From Devosia sp. (GTDB taxonomy: Bacteria; Pseudomonadota; Alphaproteobacteria; Rhizobiales; Devosiaceae), in NCBI GenBank assembly GCA_028290665.1, contig JAQGJK010000004.1:62001-126000 (forward strand): DNA of 64,000 nucleotides, given 5' to 3'. The position numbers and the translations under genes were made by a program. Below are positions 29,854-40,061 of this stretch, piece by piece. How positions within the stretch are numbered: the first letter of the stretch is position 1; the number at the start of each line of letters is the position of its first letter. The notes below the pieces were generated by a model, which saw only the letters and a list, made by a program, of their open reading frames with translations, had not been told where the DNA came from and did no database searches.

Positions 29854-31203
29854 ATGCGTCTCTCCAGATACTTCCTGCCCACCTTGCGCGAGGTGCCCAA
29901 GGAGGCCGAAATCATCAGCCACCAGCTGATGCTACGCGCCGGCATGATCAAGCAGCAGGCGGCCGGAAGCTATTCGTGGCTGCCGATGGGTTTCAAGGTG
30001 CTGAACAAGATCGTTCGCATCATCGAAGAGGAACAGGCGCGGTCGGGCGCAGTGCAATTGCTGATGCCGACACTGCAATCGGCGGACCTCTGGCGCGAAA
30101 GCGGTCGCTACGACGCCTATGGCAAGGAAATGCTGCGCTTCAAGGACCGTCACGAGCGCGACATGCTGTATGGCCCGACCAATGAGGAGATGATCACCGA
30201 CATCTTCCGGACCTACGTGAAGTCCTACAAGGATGTGCCGCTTAACCTGTATCATATCCAGTGGAAGTTCCGGGACGAAGTGCGGCCGCGTTTCGGCACT
30301 ATGCGCTCGCGCGAATTCCTGATGAAGGACGGCTATTCGTTCGATGTCGATGAGGCCGCCGCAGTGCGCGCCTATCACCGTGTGTTCGTGTCCTACCTCC
30401 GCACGTTTGCGCGGCTTGGGCTGACGGCGATTCCGATGCGGGCCGACACCGGACCGATCGGCGGTGATCTCAGCCACGAGTTCATCATCTTAGCCGAGAC
30501 CGGCGAGAGCCAGGTGTTCTGCCATAGTGATATCCTTGAAAAGCCAATTCCGGCCGTCGACACCGATTTCGACAGTGATTTGTCGGCCGTGTTCGCGGAC
30601 TGGACTTCGCTTTATGCCGCGACCGAGGAAATGGTCGATCAGGCGGCCTATGAGGCAGCCGTCCCGGCCGACAAACGGGTTTCCGCTCGCGGCATCGAAG
30701 TTGGACACATCTTTTATTTCGGCACCAAATACTCCGAGCCGATGAAAGCCAACGTCACCGGGCCCGACGGCAAGGATGCGCCGGTGCACATGGGCAGTTA
30801 CGGCATTGGCCCGTCGCGTCTCGTGCCGGCGCTGATCGAGGCTTTCCACGACGATGCGGGGATCGTCTGGCCGGTGTCGGTGGCGCCGTTCGAAGCCATC
30901 CTGATCAACCTAAAGGCCGGCGACGCCGCGACCGATGCGGCGTGCGGCGCGCTTTACGCCGAATTCCAGGCGGCGGGCATCGACGTGCTGTATGACGACC
31001 GCGATGCCGGCGCCGGGCAGAAATTTGCCAATGCCGACCTGATCGGCATTCCGTACCAGCTGATCCTTGGGCCACGCGGGCTCAGGGAAGGCCAGGCCGA
31101 GATCAAACACCGGAAGAGCGGCGAGCGCGAAACCCTGCCGATCGATGCGGCGGTGGCGCGCATCAAAAGCCTGATCGAGCCGCAGCGACTGGACCAGATT
31201 TGA
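29854..31203 (+). CDS. proS: Prolyl-tRNA synthetase
   Basis: ProRS charges tRNA-Pro in the cytoplasm. The 449-residue product is the short bacterial form without the editing insertion domain, usual in alphaproteobacteria. It has class II motif 2 in [21 protein letters not shown], a motif 3 [13 protein letters not shown] and a C-terminal anticodon-binding domain (about 345-440). The ATG at 29854 has CCGGAG upstream; a longer frame from 29791 is arginine/alanine-rich and not family-like. The TGA overlaps the lolC TTG start. Confidence 0.95.
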   Translation: MRLSRYFLPTLREVPKEAEIISHQLMLRAGMIKQQAAGSYSWLPMGFKVLNKIVRIIEEEQARSGAVQLLMPTLQSADLWRESGRYDAYGKEMLRFKDRHERDMLYGPTNEEMITDIFRTYVKSYKDVPLNLYHIQWKFRDEVRPRFGTMRSREFLMKDGYSFDVDEAAAVRAYHRVFVSYLRTFARLGLTAIPMRADTGPIGGDLSHEFIILAETGESQVFCHSDILEKPIPAVDTDFDSDLSAVFADWTSLYAATEEMVDQAAYEAAVPADKRVSARGIEVGHIFYFGTKYSEPMKANVTGPDGKDAPVHMGSYGIGPSRLVPALIEAFHDDAGIVWPVSVAPFEAILINLKAGDAATDAACGALYAEFQAAGIDVLYDDRDAGAGQKFANADLIGIPYQLILGPRGLREGQAEIKHRKSGERETLPIDAAVARIKSLIEPQRLDQI

Positions 31204-32570
31204 CCGCGCTCAGCACCGCTCCGACACAGCCGCAGCGGCAGCGGCCATTCTCTCCGTTCGAGTGGATGGTTGCGGGGCGCTACCTGCGGGCTCGGCGCAA
31301 GGACGCGTTCATCTCGGTGATCGCCGCACTGACGATCGCCGGCATCGCCATCGGCGTAGCGACGCTGATCACGGTGATGTCGGTGATGAATGGCTTCCGC
31401 GAGGAACTGCTGACCAAGATCCTCGGCCTGAATGGCCACTTCACGGCTTTGCCGCTGGATCAAAAGTTCTCCGACTACGGGCAGGTCGTGCTCGATTTCG
31501 AGTCGGTGGCGGGCGTTGAGCATGCAGTTGCCTATGTCGAGGGTCAGACGCTGGCTTCCGGAGCAACCGAGTCGACCGGCGTCACCGTCCGCGGCGTCGA
31601 TTTTGCTTCAATCCAGAAGCTGGAATTGCTCGAAGGCGCGGCGGAGCAGGGTGGCTGGGATGCCTGGGACGAGAGCGACGGCGTCGCTATCGGCTATCGG
31701 CTGGCGCAACAATTGGGCCTCGGGATCGGCGATCCGATTACCATCATCAATCCGAACGGGGCGGTTACGCCGTTCGGCAAGACGCCACAGATCCGGAGTT
31801 ATCCGGTCAACGTCATCTTCAACCTCGGCATGGTCGAGTTCGACAGCTATTTCCTCTACATGCCGCTCGCCGCTTCGCAGGATTATTTCAAGCTTTACGA
31901 GGACGTGCTGAAGCCGGGGCAGGCGCCGCTCGATCCGATGGCCACCGATGAGGAAATCGACGCTGCTTATACTCGTGTGCCGCAGGCAACGGCGATAGAG
32001 GTGTTCGTCGATGATCCAGATGCCGTTGACGCCATGCGCAACACCCTGCAGGCCTCGATCGACCGGCCGATGATTCTCTACGACTGGCAGGAGCGCAACC
32101 AGACGTTTTTCGAGGCGCTGCAGGTCGAGCGCGTGGTGATGTTCGTCATCCTGTCGATGATCATCCTCGTCGCCGCCTTCAACATCATTTCGAGCTTGGT
32201 CATGCTGGTGAAGGACAAGGCTCGCGACATCGCGGTGATGCGAACCATGGGGGCGACGCGCGGTTCGATCATGCGGATTTTCTCAATGACTGGCACGGCG
32301 ATCGGGGTGGCGGGCACTCTGATCGGGCTGGTACTCGGGTTGCTCCTTGCGACCTACGCCGAGCCGTTGAGGTCTTTTGTGTCCGACCTGATCGGCGTCC
32401 GGATTTTTCCTCCGGAAGTGTTTTTCCTCTCGAAGCTTCCGTCCAAAATCAATCCGACTGAAATCGCCATCGTGGTCTCCATGTCGTTGGGGCTGAGCTT
32501 CCTTGCGACGCTGTATCCGGCCTGGCGGGCGGCCCAATACGATCCGGTCGAGGCGCTGCGCTATGAGTGA
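31200..32570 (+). CDS. lolC: Lipoprotein-releasing ABC transporter permease LolC/E
   Basis: LolC/E-type permeases pull mature lipoproteins from the inner membrane and hand them to LolA. The 456-residue product has an N-terminal helix (about 38-62), a large periplasmic MacB-like domain (about 65-305) and three C-terminal helices (about 312-335, 362-385, 425-445). The start is a TTG overlapping the proS stop; it is preferred to the ATG at 31266 because the N-terminal [24 protein letters not shown] block is conserved in the family. With a single permease gene here, a LolC/E homodimer with LolD (often called LolF) is likely. Confidence 0.92.
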   Translation: MTALSTAPTQPQRQRPFSPFEWMVAGRYLRARRKDAFISVIAALTIAGIAIGVATLITVMSVMNGFREELLTKILGLNGHFTALPLDQKFSDYGQVVLDFESVAGVEHAVAYVEGQTLASGATESTGVTVRGVDFASIQKLELLEGAAEQGGWDAWDESDGVAIGYRLAQQLGLGIGDPITIINPNGAVTPFGKTPQIRSYPVNVIFNLGMVEFDSYFLYMPLAASQDYFKLYEDVLKPGQAPLDPMATDEEIDAAYTRVPQATAIEVFVDDPDAVDAMRNTLQASIDRPMILYDWQERNQTFFEALQVERVVMFVILSMIILVAAFNIISSLVMLVKDKARDIAVMRTMGATRGSIMRIFSMTGTAIGVAGTLIGLVLGLLLATYAEPLRSFVSDLIGVRIFPPEVFFLSKLPSKINPTEIAIVVSMSLGLSFLATLYPAWRAAQYDPVEALRYE

Positions 32571-33249
32571 CGCTCATCTGGTGCTTCGCGGCGTGCACCG
32601 GCATTTCGGTGAGGGCGAAACCCTAGTCCGCGTGCTTGAGGCCGCGGAACTCACAGTAAATGGCGGGGAACTCGTTGCGCTGGTCGCGCCATCGGGGGCC
32701 GGGAAATCGACGTTGCTGCAGCTGTGCGGCCTGCTTGAGCGACCCCAGAGTGGCGACATCGAGATCACCGGCCTCAACACCGCTACGCTGAGCGATCGGG
32801 CGCGGACGCTGCTACGGCGACATACCGTCGGGTATGTCTATCAATTCCATCACCTCCTGCCCGAGTTCTCGGCTTTGGAAAATGTGATGATGCCGCAGAT
32901 GATTGCCGGGACGCCGAGCGGGATTGCCGAGGAACGCAGCCTCACACTGCTCGATGCGCTCGGAGTTCGACCGCGGGCAAAGCACCGGCCGGCCGAAATG
33001 TCTGGCGGCGAGCAACAGCGTATCGCCATCGCCCGTGCCGCGGCGAACAATCCGCGCATCATTCTTGCCGACGAGCCGACAGGGAATCTCGATCCAGCGA
33101 CCAGCGACATCGTCTTCGATGCGCTGAAGCGCCTGATCAAGGAACAGAATGTCGCGGCGCTGATCGCGACGCACAATTACGATCTGGCGCGCAAAGCCGA
33201 CCGGGTCGTGACGCTCAGAAACGGACTGGTCGTGCCGCACAAGTTGTGA
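32563..33249 (+). CDS. lolD: Lipoprotein-releasing ABC transporter ATP-binding protein LolD
   Basis: LolD is the ATPase of the lipoprotein release complex. The 228-residue product has Walker A APSGAGKST (42-50), the Q loop (Gln94), the signature SGGEQ (147-151) and Walker B ILADEP (167-172). Its ATG overlaps the lolC end by 8 bases, implying coupled translation. Confidence 0.95.
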   Translation: MSDAHLVLRGVHRHFGEGETLVRVLEAAELTVNGGELVALVAPSGAGKSTLLQLCGLLERPQSGDIEITGLNTATLSDRARTLLRRHTVGYVYQFHHLLPEFSALENVMMPQMIAGTPSGIAEERSLTLLDALGVRPRAKHRPAEMSGGEQQRIAIARAAANNPRIILADEPTGNLDPATSDIVFDALKRLIKEQNVAALIATHNYDLARKADRVVTLRNGLVVPHKL

Positions 33250-33358
33250 GCGCGGCTATTCTACCAAGTCAGCGGTTCTCGCGGGAATCGTCCCTGCGAG
33301 TTCAGGCGGATTGAACCGCCGCGGCCACTTAGATGTCAGTCACCATCAGGCAGTTGAA

Positions 33359-33384
33359 CGCCGGTCGGATCAGGCCGGCGGTTT
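33359..33384 (+). terminator. Weak hairpin after lolD
   Basis: CGCCGGTC (33359-33366), loop GGATCA and GGCCGGCG (33373-33380) form an 8-bp stem with one T-G wobble, followed only by GTTTGTC. It may separate lolD from the SOS-type promoter downstream. Confidence 0.4.
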
Positions 33385-33444
33385 GTCATGCTCGTGCCCA
33401 ATGGCAATTTACCTTTTATTTGCCTTTCCACATCACGCGGGACT

Positions 33445-33483
33445 TTGACTATAGACGGGAACGAAATGAGAACATAAAAGAAC
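33445..33483 (+). promoter_or_regulatory. LexA box and -35 element upstream of a 32-residue gene and dnaE
   Basis: GAAC (33459-33462), seven bases, GAAC (33470-33473) is an exact alphaproteobacterial LexA operator, a direct repeat GAAC-N7-GAAC. A third GAAC follows six bases later (33480-33483). A TTGACT hexamer (33445-33450) sits just upstream as a good -35 element, so bound LexA would cover the spacer and the -10 region. The next gene begins at 33508. Confidence 0.75.
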
Positions 33484-33507
33484 ATAAGCAAAACAAAGGG
33501 GACGGTT

Positions 33508-33606
33508 ATGGTCGCGATGCTCAAGGATTTCGCTGCGCTGGTTGCGTTGTCGAGCTTCACCATCGGCGCGCTTACCTGGATGGATGCCGCCGCCCGACTC
33601 GTGTGA
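33508..33606 (+). CDS. 32-residue membrane peptide under LexA-box control, SidA-like candidate
   Basis: The ATG at 33508 follows an AAAGGGGACGG ribosome binding site and lies 35 bases after the LexA box. The peptide begins MVAMLKDFAALVALSSF and continues as one hydrophobic helix (about residues 7-24) with a short C-terminal end DAAARLV. It is a single-pass membrane miniprotein. Caulobacter makes SidA, a 29-residue SOS-induced inner-membrane inhibitor of FtsW/FtsN; size, membrane nature and LexA control match, but homology is not shown. dnaE starts 73 bases downstream, so both may share the promoter. Confidence 0.6.
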   Translation: MVAMLKDFAALVALSSFTIGALTWMDAAARLV

Positions 33607-33679
33607 GGTGTTGATAACGCCGAGGCGCGATTGGCGTCGCCACGGGTTTGCGCCACAAGGGACCTTTGCGGACGACAGC

Positions 33680-36600
33680 ATGACCGGTCCCGGCTTCATC
33701 AATCTCCATGTGCATTCGGCGTACTCCCTGCTGGAGGGTGCGCTGCAACTTGCAAGGATCCTCGAACTCGCCAAGGCCGACGGGCAGCCGGCGGTTGGCG
33801 TAGCCGATACCGGTAATCTGTTCGGGGCATTGGAGTTTTCCGAGAAGGCCGCGGGCAAGGGCGTCCAGCCGCTGATCGGGTGTGAACTGGCCATCGACTT
33901 CGGCGGCGAGGCGACGCGTCCTAACGAGCGGCAGAATCTCGGCAAGGGTGGCCTCGTGCTGATGGCCGCGAGCGAGGCCGGTTTCCGCAACCTGTCCCGT
34001 CTGGTCAGTCGCTCGTTCATCGAGGGCGGCAATGAAGGCGTTGCGGCCGCCAAGATCGACTGGCTGACGCCTGACGGCGTCGCCGGGATCATCTGCCTTT
34101 CTGGTGGGCCGGAAGGGGCCATCGATCCATCCTACTTTGCCGGCCTCGATGCGCAGGCCGTGGCGCGGCTCGATCGGCTGCGCGAATTGTTTGATGACCG
34201 CTTTTATATCGAGTTGCAGCGACATTCGCGTGCACAGGAGGCTGCGGTCGAACCGCAGCTCGTCGATTATGCCTACCGCCGGGGGGTGCCGCTGGTCGCC
34301 ACCAACGAGCCGTTTTTCTCGGCAGTCGATGATTTCGAGGCGCATGACGCGCTCCTCGCAATCGCCAGCGGGTCGGTGCTGGCGCAGACCGAACGCCGCA
34401 AGCTTACGGAACACCACTGGTTCAAGACGCGGGCCGAAATGGCTGCGCGCTTTGCTGATCTCCCCGAGGCGCTCGCCAGTACTGTCGAGATCGCCCAGCG
34501 GGTGAGCTATCGACCGCGCAGCCGCGCTCCGGTGCTGCCGAAATTTGCTGCTGCGCCCGACCTGACCGAGGACGAAGCTGTCGCAGCAGAGGCCGAAGCG
34601 CTCTCGGCCATGGCCCGTACCGGGCTCGACAAGCGCATGGCCACTGCTGGGTTGGCGGCCGGGATGACCGAAACGCAGTATCGCGAGCGGCTCGAATTCG
34701 AACTCGACGTCATCCAGCGGATGAAATACCCCGGCTATTTTCTCATCGTCGCCGATTTCATCCAGTGGGCCAAGGCGCAGGGCATTCCCGTGGGGCCAGG
34801 TCGTGGGTCGGGGGCCGGTTCGTTGGTCGCCTACGCGACGACGATTACCGACCTCGATCCGCTGCGCTACAATTTGCTGTTCGAGCGCTTTCTCAATCCC
34901 GAGCGCGTGTCGATGCCGGATTTCGACATCGATTTCTGTCAGGATCGGCGCGAGGAGGTCATCCGCTACGTCCAGACCAAATACGGCGTCAAGCAGGTGG
35001 CGCAGATCATCACCTTCGGGACGCTGCAGGCCCGCGCCGTGCTGCGCGACGTCGGGCGCGTGCTGCAGATGCCATACGGCCAGGTCGATCGGATTGCCAA
35101 GCTAGTGCCGGCCAGCCCGACCGATCCGTGGTCGCTCGAACGGTCGCTGCGCGAAATTCCGCAATTGCGGCTGATGACCGAGGAGGACGAGCAGGTCGCT
35201 CAGTTGCTGGCAATCGGTCAGAAGCTCGAGGGCCTGTTCCGTCACGCTTCGACGCACGCCGCCGGTATCGTCATCGGCGACCGACCGCTCGAGGAACTGG
35301 CGCCGCTGTATCGCGATCCGCGTTCCGATATGCCGGTCAGCCAGTACAACATGAAGTGGTCGGAAGCCGCCGGCCTGGTCAAGTTCGACTTTCTCGGGCT
35401 GAAAACGCTGACCACCATTCAGCGCGCCGTGGCGATGGCCAACCGCAACAATCCCGGCCTCGGTCTGCGCATCGAAAACATCCCGCTCGACGATCCCGCG
35501 ACCTACAAGCTCTATCAGCTGGGTGATACGGCCGGAGTGTTCCAGGTAGAAGGCGCCGGGATGCGGCGGGCGCTGGTCGATATGAAGCCCGACCGGTTCG
35601 AAGACATTATCGCGTTGGTGGCGCTGTATCGGCCGGGTCCCATGGACAACATTCCATCGTTCAACGACCGCAAGCATGGTCGGGAAAAGGTCGAATACCC
35701 GCACGAAGCGCTGAAGGCAGTGCTCGACGAAACCTACGGCATCATCGTCTATCAGGAGCAGGTGATGCAGATCGCGCAGCTGCTGTCGGGCTATTCGCTC
35801 GGCGAGGCCGACATGCTGCGGCGCGCCATGGGCAAGAAGATCAAGGCCGAAATGGACGCGCAGCGCGAGCGCTTCCGCGACGGCTGCATCCGCTATGGCC
35901 TGAAAAAGCCGCTCGCCGATACGATTTTCGACTTGCTGGCGAAGTTTGCCAACTACGGCTTCAACAAGAGCCACGCCGCGACCTACGCGCTGGTGTCTTA
36001 CCAGACGGCCTGGCTCAAGGCGCATTATCCGCACGAGTTCATTGCGGCGACGATGACGCTCGACATGGGTAACACCGACAAGCTCAACGAATTCCGCCGC
36101 GACGCGAAAAAGCATGCCATCGAAGTGGTGTTGCCATCGGTCAATCGATCGCAGGCAGTATTTGATGCCCGCGACGGCAAAGTGTTCTACGCCGTGGGCG
36201 CCATCAAGGGGGTCGGCACGGCGGTGGCGGAACACATCGTCGCCGCACGTAACGGTACGCCGTTCAAGGACCTCGGTGATTTTGCACAGCGGGTCGATCC
36301 TCGCATCATCAACCGGCGGACGCTCGAGACGCTGGTCAATGCGGGAGGGTTCGACGATCTGGTGCCGCACCGCGAGCAGGCGATCGTCGCGATCGACGCT
36401 GTCCTCGGCACCGCTCAGGCCTTGACCAGCGAGCGGCTCGACGGGCAGGCCAACATGTTCACCTCGGATGCGCCCGAGCCGATCAAACTGCCGACGCATT
36501 ATGCCACCTGGACGCTGACCGAGCGGCTCGACCGTGAAATGTCGGCGATCGGCTTTCACCTGTCCGGTCATCCGCTCGATGCGTTCTCCGACCTGTTTGA

Positions 36601-37138
36601 AAAACTCGGCGTTCAGAGCTATGCCGATTTCGAGCGAGCGGCGATCGAAGGGTTTTCGTCCGCGGCACGGCTTGCCGGCACCATTGCTGCGCGCCAGGAT
36701 CGGCGGACACGCAAGGGATCGCCGATGACGATCCTGACCATGTCGGATCAATCGGGCAGTTTCGAGTGCATCGCCTTCGAGGATCAGCTCAAAGCCTTCG
36801 GGCAACACCTTGAAGCCGGCAAATCGATCATGATCGAAGTCAGCGCCGAAGCGCGGCCCGATGGCCTGAGCCTCCGGCTGATCGGAGCGCGACCGCTTGC
36901 CGAGGCGGCCGAAAAAATTGGCAAGCGCCTGACGGTGTTCGCCAACTCGGAAAAATGCCTCGGCTCGATCGGCGCCCAATTGAAGCTCGGCGGGGAGGGG
37001 ATGGTGAGTTTCATCGTCATCCGCGAGGGCGGAGCACGGGAGTACGAGATCGAACTGCCCAAGACCTATCGGTTGACCCCGGAGATCGCCGGCGGCATCA
37101 AGGCGCTGGAGGGCGTGGTAGACGTGCGATTGAGCTAG
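33680..37138 (+). CDS. dnaE: DNA polymerase III subunit alpha (DnaE1)
   Basis: DnaE is the replicative polymerase subunit. The 1152-residue product has the N-terminal PHP domain (HVHSAYSLLEGA at about residues 9-20), the palm with catalytic PDFDIDF (413-419; Asp414 and Asp416), the SSHAAGIV-like HASTHAAGIVIGDRPL segment, helix-hairpin-helix motifs and a C-terminal OB domain (about 1000-1060). Length and motifs fit the essential DnaE1, not the shorter mutagenic DnaE2 found with imuB. The ATG at 33680 begins at the conserved N terminus; an in-frame extension upstream overlaps the small SOS peptide. A LexA box lies 207 bases upstream. Confidence 0.95.
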   Translation: MTGPGFINLHVHSAYSLLEGALQLARILELAKADGQPAVGVADTGNLFGALEFSEKAAGKGVQPLIGCELAIDFGGEATRPNERQNLGKGGLVLMAASEAGFRNLSRLVSRSFIEGGNEGVAAAKIDWLTPDGVAGIICLSGGPEGAIDPSYFAGLDAQAVARLDRLRELFDDRFYIELQRHSRAQEAAVEPQLVDYAYRRGVPLVATNEPFFSAVDDFEAHDALLAIASGSVLAQTERRKLTEHHWFKTRAEMAARFADLPEALASTVEIAQRVSYRPRSRAPVLPKFAAAPDLTEDEAVAAEAEALSAMARTGLDKRMATAGLAAGMTETQYRERLEFELDVIQRMKYPGYFLIVADFIQWAKAQGIPVGPGRGSGAGSLVAYATTITDLDPLRYNLLFERFLNPERVSMPDFDIDFCQDRREEVIRYVQTKYGVKQVAQIITFGTLQARAVLRDVGRVLQMPYGQVDRIAKLVPASPTDPWSLERSLREIPQLRLMTEEDEQVAQLLAIGQKLEGLFRHASTHAAGIVIGDRPLEELAPLYRDPRSDMPVSQYNMKWSEAAGLVKFDFLGLKTLTTIQRAVAMANRNNPGLGLRIENIPLDDPATYKLYQLGDTAGVFQVEGAGMRRALVDMKPDRFEDIIALVALYRPGPMDNIPSFNDRKHGREKVEYPHEALKAVLDETYGIIVYQEQVMQIAQLLSGYSLGEADMLRRAMGKKIKAEMDAQRERFRDGCIRYGLKKPLADTIFDLLAKFANYGFNKSHAATYALVSYQTAWLKAHYPHEFIAATMTLDMGNTDKLNEFRRDAKKHAIEVVLPSVNRSQAVFDARDGKVFYAVGAIKGVGTAVAEHIVAARNGTPFKDLGDFAQRVDPRIINRRTLETLVNAGGFDDLVPHREQAIVAIDAVLGTAQALTSERLDGQANMFTSDAPEPIKLPTHYATWTLTERLDREMSAIGFHLSGHPLDAFSDLFEKLGVQSYADFERAAIEGFSSAARLAGTIAARQDRRTRKGSPMTILTMSDQSGSFECIAFEDQLKAFGQHLEAGKSIMIEVSAEARPDGLSLRLIGARPLAEAAEKIGKRLTVFANSEKCLGSIGAQLKLGGEGMVSFIVIREGGAREYEIELPKTYRLTPEIAGGIKALEGVVDVRLS

Positions 37139-37325
37139 TCTTCCAATGCCTTGCACATTTGCCACTTCTCCCCTATATCCGCGACGCACTCGGCTTCGGC
37201 TTAGCGCAAATTCACACGTAGGGCAGGCGCCTCGGCATTGACGCCGCGGGTTCCAACCGGTGACGGATCGCAGCGATCCGGCGCACAGCCCCGCGGAGGT
37301 TTAACCGGTAAAGGAGCGTGCCAGC

Positions 37326-38120
37326 ATGGCACTACCCGATTTCTCCATTCGCCAGCTGCTTGAAGCGGGCGTCCATTTTGGACACCAGAAGCATCGCTGG
37401 AATCCCAAGATGGAACGCTTCATCTTTGGGACGCGCAATGACATTCATATCCTCGATCTGGCGCAGACCGTGCCGATGCTCAGCCGCGCGCTGCAGCTGA
37501 TCAGCGACACCGTCGCCGATGGCGGTCGTGTGCTGTTCGTTGGCACCAAGCGCCAGGCGGCGCCGCTGGTTGCCGAAGCCGCCCGCCAGTCGGCGCAGTA
37601 TTTCGTCAATTCCCGCTGGCTCGGCGGCACATTGACCAACTGGCAGACGATTTCAAATTCGATCGCCCGGTTGCGGACCCTCGAAGCCCAGGAACAGCAG
37701 GGCGTCGAAGGCCTCACCAAGAAAGAGCGGCTGATGCTCAGCCGTGAAAAAGAACGGCTCGAAACCGATCTTGGGGGCATCAAGGACATGGGCAATTTGC
37801 CCAGCCTCCTGTTCATCATCGATACGAACAAGGAAGCCAACGCCATCAAGGAAGCGCGCCGGCTGAACATTCCGGTGATCGCTATCGTCGACTCGAACTC
37901 CGATCCCGATACGGTCGACTATGCCATCCCCGGCAATGACGACGCCGCTCGCGCGCTTGAGCTTTATTGCTCGCTGATCGCCAAGGCCGCCATCGACGGT
38001 ATTGCGCGTTCGTCGTCTTCGCTCGGTGCCGATCTTGGCGCCGCTGTCGAAGCTCCGGTCGAACCGGCGCTGGAAGCCGAGTCAGTACCCGAACCGGCAC
38101 CTGAGACCTTCACGGTCTGA
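37326..38120 (+). CDS. rpsB: 30S ribosomal protein S2
   Basis: S2 is a protein of the small ribosomal subunit needed for S1 binding. The 264-residue product has the family signatures [31 protein letters not shown] and [13 protein letters not shown], plus an acidic Pro/Glu/Ala-rich tail after residue 230. An AAAGGAG ribosome binding site precedes the ATG. The 187-base leader holds a GGATCGC/GCGATCC hairpin (about 37265-37279) and two copies of AACCGGT, which could take part in autoregulation. tsf follows. Confidence 0.97.
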   Translation: MALPDFSIRQLLEAGVHFGHQKHRWNPKMERFIFGTRNDIHILDLAQTVPMLSRALQLISDTVADGGRVLFVGTKRQAAPLVAEAARQSAQYFVNSRWLGGTLTNWQTISNSIARLRTLEAQEQQGVEGLTKKERLMLSREKERLETDLGGIKDMGNLPSLLFIIDTNKEANAIKEARRLNIPVIAIVDSNSDPDTVDYAIPGNDDAARALELYCSLIAKAAIDGIARSSSSLGADLGAAVEAPVEPALEAESVPEPAPETFTV

Positions 38121-38125
38121 TTGTA

Positions 38126-38146
38126 GCGCCCGCTACAGGCGGGCGC
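38126..38146 (+). terminator. Hairpin between rpsB and tsf
   Basis: GCGCCCGC (38126-38133), loop TACAG and GCGGGCGC (38139-38146) form a perfect 8-bp stem followed by CTCCCTCTCTT. It may attenuate read-through into tsf. Confidence 0.5.
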
Positions 38147-38212
38147 CTCCCTCTCTTCGATAGAATGGATGTGCGGCCTCTGCCCTTGCGTGGCCGCGGA
38201 AAGGCGGAAGCT

Positions 38213-39160
38213 ATGGAAATCACAGCTGCGATGGTCAAAACCCTTCGCGACTCCACCGGCGTCGGCATGATGGACTGCAAGCGCGCCCTGGCAGAAACCA
38301 ACGGCGATTTTGAAGCCGCGGTCGATTGGCTGCGCAGCCGCGGCCTCGCCAAGGCCGCCAAAAAAGCCGGTCGCATTGCTGCCGAAGGCCTCGTCGGCAT
38401 CACCATCGATGGCGTCAACGGCGCCGTGGTCGAGGTCAATTCCGAGACCGATTTCGTCGCCCGCAACGAGCAGTTCCAGTCGATCGTCGGCAATGTCTCA
38501 AAGTTGGCGCTGCAGAGCGACGGCGATGTCTCGCGGCTCGGCGAAATGCCCTATCCCGGCACCGGTCGCTCGGTGTCCGGTGAGCTTACCGACGCGATCT
38601 CGAAGATCGGCGAGAACATGAATTTGCGCCGCACGGCGTTGCTGAGTGTCACCGACGGCGTCATCGGCAGCTATGTTCATTCGGCGATCAAGCCCGGCAT
38701 GGGCAAGATCGGCGTGCTCGTGGCGCTGCAGTCGACCGGCGACAAGGCCAAGCTCGAAGCGCTGGGCAAGCAGATTGCCATGCATATCGCCTCGACCAAT
38801 CCGATGTCGATTTCGCCGGATGACATCGACCAGACGGTCGTCGCCCGTGAACGCGCTATCTTTGCCGAACAGGCGCGCGAGTCCGGCAAGCCCGCCGAGA
38901 TCATCGAAAAGATGGTCGAAGGTCGGGTGCGGAAGTTTTACGAGGAAGTGACGCTGCTGGCACAGGTGTTCGTCATCGATGGCGAGACCAAAGTTGGCGA
39001 TGCCATCAAGAAGGCCGAAGCCGATGTCGGCGCGCCAATCCAGTTGACGCGTTTCGTGCGTTTCGCGCTTGGCGAAGGCATCGAAAAGCAGGAAACGGAC
39101 TTCGCCGCTGAAGTCGCCGCGACTTCGGGCGTGTCGCAGCAGCCTTCGCCCACTGCCTAA
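38213..39160 (+). CDS. tsf: Elongation factor Ts
   Basis: EF-Ts is the nucleotide exchange factor for EF-Tu. The 315-residue product starts with the UBA-like domain ([24 protein letters not shown]), followed by the EF-Tu contact motif ETDFVARN (residues 77-84) and two dimerisation subdomains. The ATG at 38213 has an AAGGCGGAAG ribosome binding site; a start at 38165 would add a non-conserved leader. Confidence 0.97.
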   Translation: MEITAAMVKTLRDSTGVGMMDCKRALAETNGDFEAAVDWLRSRGLAKAAKKAGRIAAEGLVGITIDGVNGAVVEVNSETDFVARNEQFQSIVGNVSKLALQSDGDVSRLGEMPYPGTGRSVSGELTDAISKIGENMNLRRTALLSVTDGVIGSYVHSAIKPGMGKIGVLVALQSTGDKAKLEALGKQIAMHIASTNPMSISPDDIDQTVVARERAIFAEQARESGKPAEIIEKMVEGRVRKFYEEVTLLAQVFVIDGETKVGDAIKKAEADVGAPIQLTRFVRFALGEGIEKQETDFAAEVAATSGVSQQPSPTA

Positions 39161-39323
39161 TCCTAACCTAAGGTGGGCTCAGTGCCCGCCTTGACCTGCC
39201 AGCGCTGAAACTCTCGGTTGGGCGCGTCGCTACGGCGACAAACGAATACCATTGTCGGCCGGAATGGCTCTAGTGTGCCGCCGGCGCCGAGGGGGATTCG
39301 GCTCGCGTCTAAAGGAATTGCCG

Positions 39324-40034
39324 ATGGCTTCAGCGTTCAAGCGGATTCTGCTGAAAGTCTCGGGTGAAGCGCTGTCGGGCGACCAGAGCTTCGGCATCAA
39401 TCCGGAGTTCCTCGCCGAAGTCGCACGCCAGATCGCTGAAGTCGCCCATTCCGGAATTGGCGTCGCAATCGTTCCTGGCGGCGGCAACATTTTTCGCGGC
39501 ATGTCCGTCGCGGCCGAGGGCGCTGACCGGGTTACCGCCGACATGATGGGCACCCTTGGCACGATCATCAATTCGCTGGCGCTGTCGAGCGCGCTGACAC
39601 GAGCCGGTGTCAAGTCCAAGGTATTTTCGGCCATCACCATGCCGTCGATTGCCGATAGCTATACGGCCCGGGCCGCCAAGGCTGCGTTGGAAGACGGCTT
39701 TGTCGTGGTCCTCGGCGGCGGCATCGCCAACCCGTTCTTCACCACCGATACCGCCGCCGCACTGCGCGCCATCGAACTCGATTGCGACGTGGTTCTGAAG
39801 GGCACCAACGTCGATGGTGTATATTCGGATGACCCGAAGAAGAATCCCAACGCGACGCGCTACGACACCATCAGCCATGACGACGTCATCACGCAGAACC
39901 TTCGCGTCATGGACACGGCCGCTTTCGCGCTTGCCCGCGACAACAAGAAACCCATAATTGTCTACGCCCTCGATAACCCGGAAGGTCTGATGGGCGTTCT
40001 CGAAGGCCGCACGCGTTCGACGCGCGTCGGTTAA
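39324..40034 (+). CDS. pyrH: UMP kinase
   Basis: PyrH phosphorylates UMP to UDP in pyrimidine nucleotide synthesis. The 236-residue amino-acid-kinase-fold protein has KRILLKVSGEALSG at the N terminus, the GGGNIFRG glycine loop and LKGTNVDGVYSDDPKKNPNA. The ATG at 39324 follows an AAAGGAA ribosome binding site. The gap after tsf holds an imperfect hairpin. frr follows after 27 bases. Confidence 0.96.
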   Translation: MASAFKRILLKVSGEALSGDQSFGINPEFLAEVARQIAEVAHSGIGVAIVPGGGNIFRGMSVAAEGADRVTADMMGTLGTIINSLALSSALTRAGVKSKVFSAITMPSIADSYTARAAKAALEDGFVVVLGGGIANPFFTTDTAAALRAIELDCDVVLKGTNVDGVYSDDPKKNPNATRYDTISHDDVITQNLRVMDTAAFALARDNKKPIIVYALDNPEGLMGVLEGRTRSTRVG

Positions 40035-40061
40035 CAGCCCGGAAAGCAACGGAAAACTATA

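Noticed and set aside
33680-37138. Interpretation of dnaE as the SOS-mutagenesis polymerase dnaE2 because a LexA box lies upstream
   Set aside because: The 1152-residue length and motif set fit DnaE1, and no imuA or imuB genes accompany it.
35102-37189. A 695-codon open frame on the minus strand inside dnaE
   Set aside because: It lies fully opposite dnaE, and its composition (many Arg, His, Gln, Asp) is that of an antisense shadow of GC-rich coding DNA. No family motifs are present.
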